Positions 1-10,063 of a DNA stretch of 64,000 nucleotides are shown piece after piece. The position numbers and the translations under genes are program-made. The notes under the pieces are model-generated. The model was not told where the DNA came from, ran no database searches, and saw nothing but the letters and a program-made list of their open reading frames with translations. How positions within the stretch are numbered: the stretch's first letter is position 1; the number at the start of each line of letters is the position of its first letter. Source of the stretch: Petrosia ficiformis (Eukaryota; Porifera; Demospongiae; Haplosclerida; Petrosiidae); contig OX345643.1 in assembly GCA_947044365.1 (NCBI GenBank), positions 1,638,501 to 1,702,500 of the forward strand. The letters are read 5' to 3'.

Positions 1-3
1 TAG

Positions 4-663
4 ATCAACATATAACTGTTGATGATTGTCATGTCTATGATGTACCAAATATGGATAAGACAAGCACATGTAATAGTAATCTATCAATTGTTATAATAAT
101 GTGTATGAATAAATTTTTATTTTTCAGATAAACAAGTGATTACTACTGAAAATCCAATTTATGATTCAGTATCAGGTATGTATTGTAATAACAGCAATAA
201 GACTTATTGTGACATAATTAAATAGTGATACAGAAGTATATCTATTATATATTATAATCATATATTCTAGAAAGTGAACATATAATCACTGATGATTATC
301 CATCTTATAATGTACACACAGTATCAGGTACAAACAATATACATGTCATAATTTTGCTTGAACATATGAATATCGATGATAATCCATCTTATAATGTACA
401 CCTGAATAGAGACAAAATGTAGTTAATGAAACTGTAATATGATCAATTCTTAATCTCACAGATGAACATGTGATTACTGATGATAATCCATCCTATAACA
501 TACACACAGTATCAGGTATTGACTATAATCTAACTGAAATTCAATATGATTATTATTAAATTTTTGTTTCACAGGAGAATATTCAACTGTTGATGAAAAT
601 GATATGACATACACTTACGTACATGTTTTGGATGAACCTTTACTTGACGATGACTGTATATAA
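4..663 (+). CDS. Copy Z: 3' cytoplasmic-tail exons of a receptor-like gene cut by the window edge
   Basis: Only the tail of this gene is inside the window. Exons seen: a YDVP-type exon from 4 (acceptor tag at 1-3; donor unclear, both candidates near 63-76); 128-175 (ends NPIYDSVSG); 271-327 (YPSYNVHTVSG, where sister copies have NPSY); 462-515 (DDNPSYNIHTVSG); and a terminal exon 575-663 ending YVHVLDEPLLDDDCI and a TAA stop. A further NPSY exon at about 358-405 has lost both splice sites: its acceptor is deleted and its donor replaced by cctgaatag. All placed junctions are phase 1. NPxY is a known PTB-domain and endocytic motif, and YDVP fits the YxxP type bound by Crk-like SH2 domains; use here is inference. 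Confidence 0.65.
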
Positions 664-1062
664 TAATTTTTAAGTGACAGTTATACTCATATGATCTCTC
701 AATTTTAAAAAAGTAATACTTATAGTTTATGTATAATTATTGTGTTTGTAAACCTCAATTATTTAATTACAATGTTAACAAACTGCTAAGTATGTAGTTT
801 ATTCAATTATATTGACAAAGTATCCAAATATATACTTATATGTATGTATTACTCAACTGTGAAGATTAATCCCACTGTACATGTATGCTCATTTATGTAA
901 TAATTATTGCAGAGTTAAAAATTAAAAAGAATTAGAAAGATTGATAACTATGTTATTAACTATATAGACCTGGTTAGTTACAGTACTAGTTGTGTTCAGA
1001 GATGAAACTTCACTATTATTACAATGCAGTGAATACATGGTTCCTTAATAATCTGTATATAG
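664..1062 (+). other. Intergenic spacer after copy Z
   Basis: AT-rich spacer with no supported coding exon. It is shared almost unchanged at 62394-62799 and in more diverged form after every other copy, so it is part of the amplified unit. Confidence 0.5.
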
Positions 1063-1356
1063 CACATCCCGAGTATTTTTATGCATATTCCGGTCAAATA
1101 TTACAACAACATTGTAGATTTGCTACTACACCTGGTGAAATACTGTGGTTCATAAGCAATATGGTACTTACTACCAATGACAGTTTTCTTATTACTAAGC
1201 GACTGTTGCATTCTACACCTAATATACTATATGAAGGTGTATTGGATATTGTTGATGACAGTTACTGGTCTCACAGTTTAAATCTACAATGTATTATCCA
1301 TAACACAATAATAGGAAACAATCTAGATTCAACTCCATTAATTGAAACCATTGGAA
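1063..1356 (+). pseudogene. Ig-like exon (block 1, third Ig type)
   Basis: Open phase-1 exon between an acceptor ending tatag and donor gtaagt. It encodes an Ig-like fold: first Cys in LQQHCRF, Trp in EILWFIS, second Cys in LQCIIHN. Compared with the Ig blocks before C, D and E, the two preceding Ig exons are deleted here and the acceptor comes from another intron. No signal peptide exon is found upstream, and the next exon has lost its acceptor, so I treat the block as relic although this exon itself is open. Confidence 0.5.
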
Positions 1357-1473
1357 GTAAGTATAGCATAATATATAAGTTGGATATGTATGTACAATGC
1401 ATTGTATATATTATAACATTGTTGTATCTTTATAAACATTTCGTTCTACACGAAAACATTATTTTGTGCTAAG

Positions 1474-1697
1474 TTTTATTGGCGGATCACAAACTATTAA
1501 CTGTTCTTTTACAAGTGACACTGTTCAGAGTACTGAAATACATTCAGATGAAGGTATACTTGATTCAGTATTTGGCAAAACGATTAAGTTTGAAATCACC
1601 AAGTCTACAGATAAAACCCACAATAAAGAATATGCTTGCGTCGGTGTAGCTTCTGATGGAAATGACTTCTTTGATAATGTTACGATAGTGGCTTTAA
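1474..1697 (+). pseudogene. Ig-like exon (block 1, fourth Ig type), acceptor lost
   Basis: Encodes an Ig-like stretch with Cys in TINCSFTSD and in YACVGVASDG, ending at donor gtaagc. The acceptor present in sister blocks (ttccacag) is changed to ttctacac here, and the nearest downstream AG would enter out of phase. The frame is open, unlike the versions before C, D, E and F, which carry a 4-base insertion. Confidence 0.5.
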
Positions 1698-1758
1698 GTA
1701 AGCTTTAAACAAAACAACACTTAATTGTAAAGTATCCAATTTTCTTTATTTAATACAG

Positions 1759-2105
1759 TTCCTCCTCATGCATTAACAATGTATATAGGAAGTACAGAGA
1801 CAGTTCTTGCTGGTGAAGCTTTAATGCTACAAATTAGTGCTAGCTATATTATAGTAAGATGTCTGGATTCACCTATGAACAATCAATTTTTTGCTCTAAT
1901 CAGAATGGTAAACCTCTTTCTGAATTGGAAGGATTTGACTATCCAGAACCTCCTACTAATATCAGTTCAACATTAAATTTACCAGTTTCTGTTAACCCTG
2001 TCTTACTGTCACATGCTGGTCTATATATATGCACTGCATTCCTTGAAACGCCTTCTCTGTTAGACAACATTAGTGACACTACTAATACCACCATCAGAGT
2101 GAAAA
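1759..2105 (+). pseudogene. Ig-like exon with internal frameshift
   Basis: After acceptor taatacag the frame opens PPHALTMYIGSTETVLAGEA and then shifts at about 1855-1860 to a second frame that reads SGFTYEQSIFCSNQNGKP and ends with a second-Cys strand, AGLYICTAFL. The two halves together look like one V/I-type Ig domain, but one frame change separates them. An inverted copy of part of this exon sits inside copy F (58341-58631). Confidence 0.5.
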
Positions 2106-2135
2106 GTGAGTGTATATTAATATCTTTATGTTTAC

Positions 2136-2279
2136 CTAATGCCCATTTAGACACAGCATGAACTGGCAAGTCTATATGTGTGTTGGTTACCATGGCAGTG
2201 CATGTATACAGAGCCATATCACCTGTTTGTAGCATAGACACAGGTTCTGAGGTGCTAATGGTAACACTTGGAGAAGGTA
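2136..2279 (-). pseudogene. Inverted Ig-like exon
   Basis: On the minus strand this is a complete-looking phase-1 exon of 144 bases, with acceptor acaaatag and donor gtaaac. It reads VPSPSVTISTSEPVS, then DMALYTCTAM, the typical start and second-Cys strand of an Ig domain. It lies between two plus-strand Ig pieces, so a local inversion has occurred. The right-edge block carries the same arrangement from 63873. Confidence 0.55.
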
Positions 2280-2529
2280 CTATTTGTAATACAAAATAAA
2301 AAGCATAATCTATCTGTCCATTCAAAAGAACGATTTGAAATTTCAGAAATGTCTCCATTGACTACTACAAGTATTACTAGCTACCATTCTGTATTGAGAA
2401 TTGCACCCGTGATAAGAAGTGAAGATGAAGGTGTCTTAATGTGCAGTGTATTCATAACTGAGGACATTTCCAATGAGTACATTTTAGATAGTTCAATCAC
2501 TAATACATCAACAGCATTGACAATTGAAG
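2280..2529 (+). pseudogene. 3' half of an Ig-like exon
   Basis: Plus-strand frame ending at donor gtacaa, with RIAPVIRSEDEGVLMCSVFI, a typical F-strand (DEG-x-x-x-C) of an Ig domain. The N-terminal half with the first Cys is absent; the inverted exon lies where it would be expected. Probably a remnant. Confidence 0.45.
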
Positions 2530-3532
2530 GTACAAATGTATTATAATTTTGACATGATGGTTTACTCACAATTGCACTTTATAGGACCACATCAAATGGG
2601 TTCAGAATAATTTCAATTACATTTAATAGGACTGGACATACCATGCTTAAACTGGACAGTGAGTTTAATGTTTGTATCACTGTAAAATTGAATTGGTTAT
2701 TTTAACCCTCATTCGAGTTTCAATGTACATGTAGTATTAATAATATCCTTTTGAGGTATATTATTGTAAGATGCAGGCCTTTAATTCTGGAAGAGCGTGA
2801 GAATATAAGAATAGCTGAAGGAAGTTTATAATGTTAACATGATACGACTATGTTCATTTTTACATTAATAATATTAACTATTTATTCATGCACACATTTT
2901 TTGTGATATTCTGTAACTGTATATGTTATTAACATGATTATATGTTACAACTAATATAAATTATTAATTTTGTCAAATACTTTATAATGAATAAATAATG
3001 ATTCCTCAGCCAATGTTCAGTAGAGATTGCAGCAAAATATACAATCTATAAAAGCATGTATATATTATACAAAATTAATGATTATAGAATGCTGGTGGGA
3101 TTGGACTATGTCACAATTAACTATTAATCATACTTCATATATTTTCCTTACCATATCTACACATCATCTTGTACTACATTTGTTGATCTGGTTCCTAATC
3201 TTTCAACCTGATTTTAAACTGCTCCAAACAGGCATAGACACTTGTCTTGGAGCACAACTTGATACAGCTAACAACCTATATCCTCGACTACAAATTGTAT
3301 ACATGTAATAAACTTGTTTTGTGTGAGATATCAGACAAAATACTAATACTTTGTGAAGTAATTTTTGAAAACATCATCATTATCATCATTATTATTGTTA
3401 GTTTTATTGTGCACTCGAAAGTTCTTGCTATTTCTCACTTTGACTATTCTCTAACAGTTACACCTTTATGATAAAGTCACTTGTGGCTTGCTATTCTGAA
3501 TAGCCTGCTTCTTCCATTTATAACGTGTAGGC
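2530..3532 (+). other. Non-coding stretch upstream of copy A
   Basis: No supported exon. From about 3060 it matches the last part of the conserved upstream block found before C-F, so A carries a shortened version. It includes an ATC/ATT microsatellite at about 3372-3400. Confidence 0.5.
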
Positions 3533-3564
3533 AGACCCAACCTACCACGAAGTAGGTTGGGTCT
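3533..3564. repeat. Perfect palindrome upstream of copy A signal exon
   Basis: Stem AGACCCAACCTAC, 6-base loop CACGAA, then the perfect complement. It lies about 105 bases before the ATG of copy A. Related foldbacks stand at the same relative place in B-F. Confidence 0.7.
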
Positions 3565-3670
3565 GGCTAGGCGAGACCAATTTCGAACAGCACAGTAGAT
3601 TCACGATCACTATCGAAGAGGCTAGCACGACGTTTCAATGTGTTGATTCAAAAAAAAAATTCTCAGTATT

Positions 3671-6600
3671 ATGGAATCTCTCTTTTGGAAGGTTCTGATC
3701 CTTTTGTCGTGTAAAACTCTTATACAAGGTACTTGTCAAGTTTGTTAGTGATATAATTAATATGACTGTATAGTGTGTGTATTATAATATTATATACTAA
3801 ACGTTCTTCTTATTACGGCTACATCAGTGGATCAATGTATTGATAGAATTATTGATTTCAGTCTACTAGATTACAGGGCAAGACGGATTGGTATAGATAG
3901 GATTGGTCTTCCATTAAATCGTGAAATAAGAATTTTATCAGATATTCAGTTTAATTGCAGTACTATAATAAATAGTGTTATACTGGGAATTGATGTGAGG
4001 CCTGCTGGAGGAGACCTTTTTCCAAGTGTACAGATATGGTGTCCATCTGGAAATAGCAACTATGCTTTTGTTCCTGGTAGTGAGCGATTTATATTTTATA
4101 CAACAAAGAATTTTAGTACAACTGCGGTATATAATCATACATTAGAACCACCTCTTGAAGTTGAGCCAGGAGACCTCCTTGCTTTCTCCCAACCATTAAA
4201 AGAAAACAGTAGTGTTCGAGGATTTGATATTGAATCTGTTAATTTCAATTCTCACAGAATTGGTTTTGGCAATACAACAGCAGATTTATCAGTACCTCCA
4301 ATTAACAACAGACTTGTTCTTGTTTATCCTATATTAGCAGGTAAGTATATAATTTTTGTATGAGTATACTATTTCACACTATCTTCACTACTAACAGATA
4401 AACAGTGTCTACACAGTACTAGTTCAGTCAATGCAACATTTATTAAAGATAAATCACTGCTCACCTCATTTTCAAGGTTTAAAAAACGACGTCAGTTACT
4501 GTATCCTGAATTAAAGTTCTCTTGTAATGGAAGTGTAACAAAATGGATATATGGAGCAGTTGTTAGAAGTGCTACTGGAGAACTACCAGAAATACAAATA
4601 TGGCGTCAAACTGATATTGATACTTACACTAAGCAACATTTCAGTCGTGTTTCTGCTAATGAAACTGAACCAGGATCCAATATACATGAATATTATCCAG
4701 AGACTCCTCTGGAATTCCAGGAAGGGGATATACTTGGTTATTTTCAACCTCGTAGAATTGACAGTCAAATCGTACTTTATGGTCAGAGATTAAATGGTCC
4801 AGCTAATCTACATGTGGATGGTTATGCGAATAATGCTCCTATTACTGTTACTATATCTAAACTTCAAGACCTAGAAAGAAATGATTATCCCTTAATTTCA
4901 CTGGAAATAAGTAAATATGTAATATCTATTTCCCATCTGCGATTCTACTTCCTCAATCTTTCTTTCATATTTATTATAGGTAGTATTACTGAATCAATCA
5001 TCAAATCTACTTCATCTTCTATACTAAGTACTAGTGTTGTTAATGAAATTAGCTTAACAGGTAACATTGTGCACGAGTGTATCTGTATTTGAGGTCTTTA
5101 CCTAATCTACCAGCATTTCATCCACTCATGAACCAGTAATAAATATATCTTTTATCAGTTCATTTTTCATCTTTCTTGTAGGTGTTAGTCCTGAACACAT
5201 CATCGCACCAACTGTTACTATAACAGGTAATAGATTGTTCAACTAACTATATTCAGTTTTAAACCTAATTTCACTATGCTTGTTTTGATAAGTTAGTTTC
5301 TAAACAGAATTTAACTAAGACATTATCTATTCAAGCTGTAATTACACCATTGTGTTGTAGCTATTAGTAATACTGCTTGTTCATATCTAGTTACAAAATA
5401 ATTATCATTCATAATAACTGAACTAAAATAATAATACCGCATGTATGACTGTATTGGGTGTTAACATACAAGACATAAAACCAGTAAAACTTGAAAACCC
5501 CATTAGATATTATCTCCTTCACAAGTTCTTCAAAAGATATTAAATAATAGTACTCATGGACTGATAGTACTGACAGTACTGATGGTACTGATAGTACTGA
5601 TGGTATATTTTTAGTATTAACTCTGTAGTACACGGATGTCTAATGAAACTGAAACTGAAATGCTTCTATTTCTTGAACATATTAATTCTCATAACACAGT
5701 ATATTCTGAGATGCTAACATTATTATGTTATTATTCTTGTAATTCATTTGTCATTAACAGTATCTGAAATAATGATGAGTTCAATAATGAGTTCAACAAT
5801 TATTATCATGAATCCTACATCAGAACAACTGGATGATAAACAATTTGCAGAATCTGAAACTATGATGAGTTCAGTAATGAGTTCAGTAATCAGTTCAACA
5901 GCTATTATCATGAATCCTACACCAGAAAAACTGAATGGTAAAGTATGATACTATGTGTACACTGCAAATATAAAATTGTTAAAATAGCTAATTTATTGGT
6001 TACTAGTTACTACAGGAATAGTGGAAATTGTAATTTAATTGATCATAATTATATATGGGTTGCAACATACATGACCATTTAGTTATGACTGTATGTTGAC
6101 ACACATGTAATTGTAATCTAATAATTGCTATTTCAATTATCCATATACTATCTATTGGATATACAAAACAGCAGAATAACATTTTAATTTAATCATTTTA
6201 TGTTATCAGACCTTCTTTGTGCATCTAATAGGAGATATTGGAGATGATAATTGATTACAGTACAAGTATCTTATATCATGCAGTAATAATAACAACTTGT
6301 ATGACGATTTAAATTATAATTTGCATACTTGAACTGTACTAAACAATACATTTGTTATTTTAATAATTCTATTTTTGCAATGTATGTATCAGTGCAATCT
6401 AAATTATATGTAGTTATGTATGTATGAGTGTATGTATATATGTCTGTGTATATGTACACGTATAATTATTTGTATTAATTGTTGTACGTTTGTACATTAT
6501 TGTTTTGAAATATGATAGCATAGCATACATGTATACCCAAACTGCTTCTAGTTTGGAAAAAGAACACAAAAATCAACACACTTGACCATACACTTTAAAA

Positions 6601-9600
6601 CTTGATTTGTTGTTTTAAACAATTTCATTTATAGTATCTACGTAATTATGATTTTAGATTCTGTTAGTGAACTCAATATTATTTTTTTTATAGCACACTG
6701 CATGGATTAGTTGCTCCATAAAAATATAATAATTATGAATATTAACATAATTCGATGATCTCGAGCAACAAATGGTATTGCACACTATAAGTTAAAGAGC
6801 CAAATATTGTTTTGATGTAAAGCATTGTTCACGGCTAAATAATTTGCTATATAGTGGGGAAACTTTCCGTAAATAATGCATATACGTATTCTAGTGTACT
6901 ATAAATGAATGTCAAGACTACTAATCTTTATAGGGTAATGTACTCTAGGTAACATAGTTCACAAACAAAATATTACTTGTATTGGCCACTCATATTCAGC
7001 AACAAATGGAACACTGAAATGGTTATGAAAGTTATGCAAGCAATAAATTGGTTGAAATAGCTAATCAATTCTTACAGAACTACAATTATTTTATAAAGAA
7101 CCAACAAAAACTAGTATTAGATACAGTAACACATTGAGATATCAATGAAAATAATGGACTTAAATATTACTATTTTGTATTCAGAATGTCATGCATACTG
7201 GAACCAATATTATGATTTACAAAATGTTTTCAGTACTATTAATAGGAATTGGAACAGGTCTACTTCTACTGTTTATTATTATATTCACTAGTGTATTGAT
7301 AATAATATTACTAGTGAAATATAGAAGAACTAAACATATGAACTCCAAGTTGAAAGGTACACAATGTAAATAAAAGTTGAGTTGTAAAATAATGAATAAT
7401 TCATAATAGCAGAGTTAACCCAGTGTGAACACATACTTTACATACATTTGTTATTACACTTTCTGATTTTTTAGTTGCACAGCAATCTCATGAACTTGTA
7501 ATTATTAATGATAATCAAACCTTTAATTTACACACAGTATCAGGTTTGAAATAGTAATATACATGATATCTAGTATTGAATAAGCTATCACATTTTATAG
7601 ATAAACATAAAACTGTGGATGATTATCGTGTCTATGATGTACCAAATATGGATAACACAAGGACATGCAATAATAATCTATCAATTGATATAATAATGTG
7701 CATGAATAAATGTATATTCTACAGATAAACAAGTGACTACTATTGAAAATCGAGTTTATGATTCAGTATCGATATTAATATAAATAACAGCAACAGGACT
7801 TATTGTGACATAATTAAATAGCACATGTAATAATAACAACCTATTATATAACAAAGGGAAGATAGAGTTTTATTATGCAAATCATGCAACTATTTATACA
7901 GAATTATAATGTATTATATAATTATAATTATTATGGAAAGTGATTATTATAATTATTATGCAATTACTGATGACATACACAAAGTATCAGGTTTGGAATA
8001 GTAATATACATGACATCTAGTATTGAATAAGCTATCACATCCTATAAATAAACATAAAAATGTTGATGATTATCGTGTCTATGATGTACCAAATATGGAT
8101 AACACAAGTACATGCAATAGTAATCTATCAATTGGTATAATAATGTGCATGAATAAATTTATATTCTTTAGATAAAAAAGTGACTACTACTGAAAATCGA
8201 GTTTATGATTCAGTATCAGGTAATGAATCGATATTAATATAAATAACTGCAACAGGACTTATTGTGACATAATTAAATAGCGCATGTAATAATAACAACC
8301 TATTATATAACAAAGGGAAGATAGAGTTTTACTATGCAATTCATACAACTATTTATACAGAATTATAATGTATTATATAATTATAATTATTATGGAAAGT
8401 GATTATTATAATTATTATGCAATTACTGATGACATACACAAAGTATCAGGTTTGGAATAGTAATATACATGACATCTAGTATTGAATAAGCTATCACATC
8501 CTATAGATAAACATAAAAATGTTGATGATTATCGCGGTCTATGATGTACCAAATATGGATAACACAAGTACATGCAATAGTAATCTATCAATTGATATAA
8601 TAATGTGCATGAATAAATTTATATTCTTTAGATAAAAAAGTGACTACTACTGAAAATCGAGTTTATGATTCAGTATCAGGTAATGAATCGATATTAATAT
8701 AAATAACTGCAACAGGACTTATTGTGACATAATTAAATAGCGCATGTAATAATAACAACCTATTATATAACAAAGGGAAGATAGAGTTTTACTATGCAAT
8801 TCATGCAACTATTTATACAGAATTATAATGTATTATATAATTATAATTATTCTGGAAAGTGATTATTACAATTATTATGCAATTACTGATGACATACACA
8901 CAGTATCCGGTTTGGAATAGTAATATACATGACATCTAGTATTGAATAAGCTATCACATCGTATAGATAAACATAAAAATGTTGATGATTATCGTGTCTA
9001 TGATGTACCAAATATGGATAACACAAGTACATGCAATAGTAAACTATCAATTGATATAATAATGTGCATGAATAAATTTATATTCTTTAGATAAAAAAGT
9101 GACGACAACTAAAAATTCAATTTATGATTCAGTATCAGGTAATGTATTGACACTATTATAATAACAGCAACAGGACTTAATGTGACATAATTAACTTCAA
9201 CATGTATTAATATCATTTTTATTATATAACTATTTATACACTGTTAATAATGATTGGTTATTTCAACATAGTTTGATTGGTTTTATTGTTCGTTATAACT
9301 CTTGCTTTCAATTCACTTGTTCTAATTTCTATGTGACTATGTTATGGCCATACAAATAAGATGTGAATCCCTGTTTTATAGTAAACAGCTGTTTCTCAAA
9401 ACAGTTCAGTAAACCAAAGCAGTTGATTTTATATCTTATACATTTCATTAGACTGTGTGTATGTTAATTCATAAGGCTTTTAAAATGTATGCTGTACCAT
9501 ATAAAAGGTTGTTGATTATTTACACCACTATGATCCAGTGCATTCAAAATTTATGTTGAGTATTTGAAAACCTGTGTAAAACTAATCTAATTGGTTGAAA

Positions 9601-10063
9601 CAACAAATTAGTTTTTACAGAGGTACAGAAAGAAGTATATCAATTATTAATTTATAATTATATTTTCTAGAAAGTGAACATATAATCACTGATGATAATC
9701 CATCTTATAATGTACACACAGTATCAGGTATAAACAGTATACATGTCATAATTTTGCTTGAAAATGCTTAATTCCATGCACAGATGAACATATGAATATC
9801 AATGATAATCCATCTTATAATGTACACATGATATCAGGTAGAGAGACAAAATGTAGTTAATGAAACTGCAATATGATTAATTCTTAATCTCATAGATGAA
9901 CATGTGATTACTGATGATAATACATCCTATAATATATGCACAGTATCAGGTATTGACTGGATAATATAATTGAAATTTAATATGATTGTTATTAATAAAT
10001 GTTTGTTTCAATATCACAGGAGAATGTTCAACTGTTGATGAAAATGATATGACATACACATAA
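3671..10063 (+). CDS. Copy A: receptor-like protein with signal peptide, paired ectodomain, TM segment and multi-tyrosine tail
   Basis: Exons: signal 3671-3728 (MESLFWKVLILLSCKTLIQ); domain 1, 3819 or 3828-4340; domain 2, 4398-4910; stalk 4980-5060, 5182-5226 and 5761-5937; TM 7234-7356; tail from 7475. Domain 1 has FNCS, PSVQIW and PLEVEPGDLLAFSQP; domain 2 repeats the pattern as FSCN, PEIQIW and PLEFQEGDILGYFQP, so the two are tandem homologues. Several N-glycosylation sequons are visible. The TM exon is a hydrophobic run followed by KYRRTK. Tail exons usable by splice sites: 7475-7543 (NQTF, Tyr lost), 8172-8219, 8632-8679 and 9091-9138 (YDSV), 9671-9727, 9784-9837 and 9896-9949 (NPSY/NTSY), 10020-10063 (TYT then stop). 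Odd points: the domain 1 acceptor AG is mutated, the next AG lies 9 bases on and is in frame, and stalk exon 1 is four codons shorter than in the other copies. Probably a plasma-membrane receptor; ligand unknown. Confidence 0.72.
5558..5603. repeat. GTACTGATA-type minisatellite in copy A intron
   Basis: About five imperfect copies of a 9-10 base unit (agtactgat / ggtactgat). The same array is in C (about 27319-27363) and E (about 47818-47862), and is shorter in B, D and F. Confidence 0.6.
5938..7233 (+). other. Large intron before the TM exon of copy A
   Basis: About 1.3 kb, conserved in the other copies, with no exon I can establish. A conserved candidate acceptor tatcag at about 6211 opens DLLCASN and soon reaches a stop. 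The stretch at 7185-7233 has an upstream acceptor (attcag), but using it would put the TM exon out of frame. Confidence 0.4.
7560..9150 (+). repeat. Tandem tail-exon repeat of copy A (four YDVP + YDSV pairs)
   Basis: Four direct repeats of about 447-460 bases, each holding a YDVP-type exon (starts 7601, about 8048, 8507, 8967) and a YDSV-type exon (7725, 8172, 8632, 9091). Many are damaged. Pair 1 lacks donors: its YDVP exon has lost both candidates and its YDSV exon a small deletion at about 7770. The YDVP exon of pair 2 has lost its acceptor AG, and that of pair 3 has one extra base. Phase-1 symmetry would let splicing skip the damaged ones. Confidence 0.7.

Noticed and set aside
990..1062. 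An ATG-led frame (MKLHYYYNAVNTW...) before the Ig exons as a signal-peptide exon
   Set aside because: Not a convincing signal peptide, has no donor before the Ig acceptor, and ends in a stop or out of frame in the copies where the Ig exon follows directly.
3827..4363. Domain-1 exon as a single-exon gene starting at GTG and running past the gtaagt donor
   Set aside because: The same pattern of acceptor and gtaagt donor in all six copies, with the next homologous domain in phase 57 bases on, shows it is an internal exon.
4551..4793. Plus and minus frames overlapping domain 2 (for example a plus frame with ILILTLSNISVVFLL)
   Set aside because: Shadow frames of the domain-2 exon, which reads open in another frame with clear homology to domain 1.
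5409..5633. Minus-strand frame with SVLSVPSVLSVLSV repeats
   Set aside because: Produced by the GTACTGATA minisatellite in an intron; no splice or start context.
7185..7233. Acceptor attcag at 7184 as the start of the TM exon
   Set aside because: It would put the hydrophobic segment out of frame with stalk exon 3, and copy D has stops in that frame. The acceptor at 7233 (ttttcag) fits phase 1 in all copies.
7725..7775. Strict ITIM or ITAM assignment for the tail motifs
   Set aside because: Residue -2 to Tyr is usually Pro, Asn or Arg and the paired YxxL/I spacing of an ITAM is absent. NPxY, YxxV and YxxP labels describe the motifs better.
7560..9150. CRISPR-like or satellite array
   Set aside because: The repeats are about 450 bases long and contain exons with splice signals; the context is eukaryotic.
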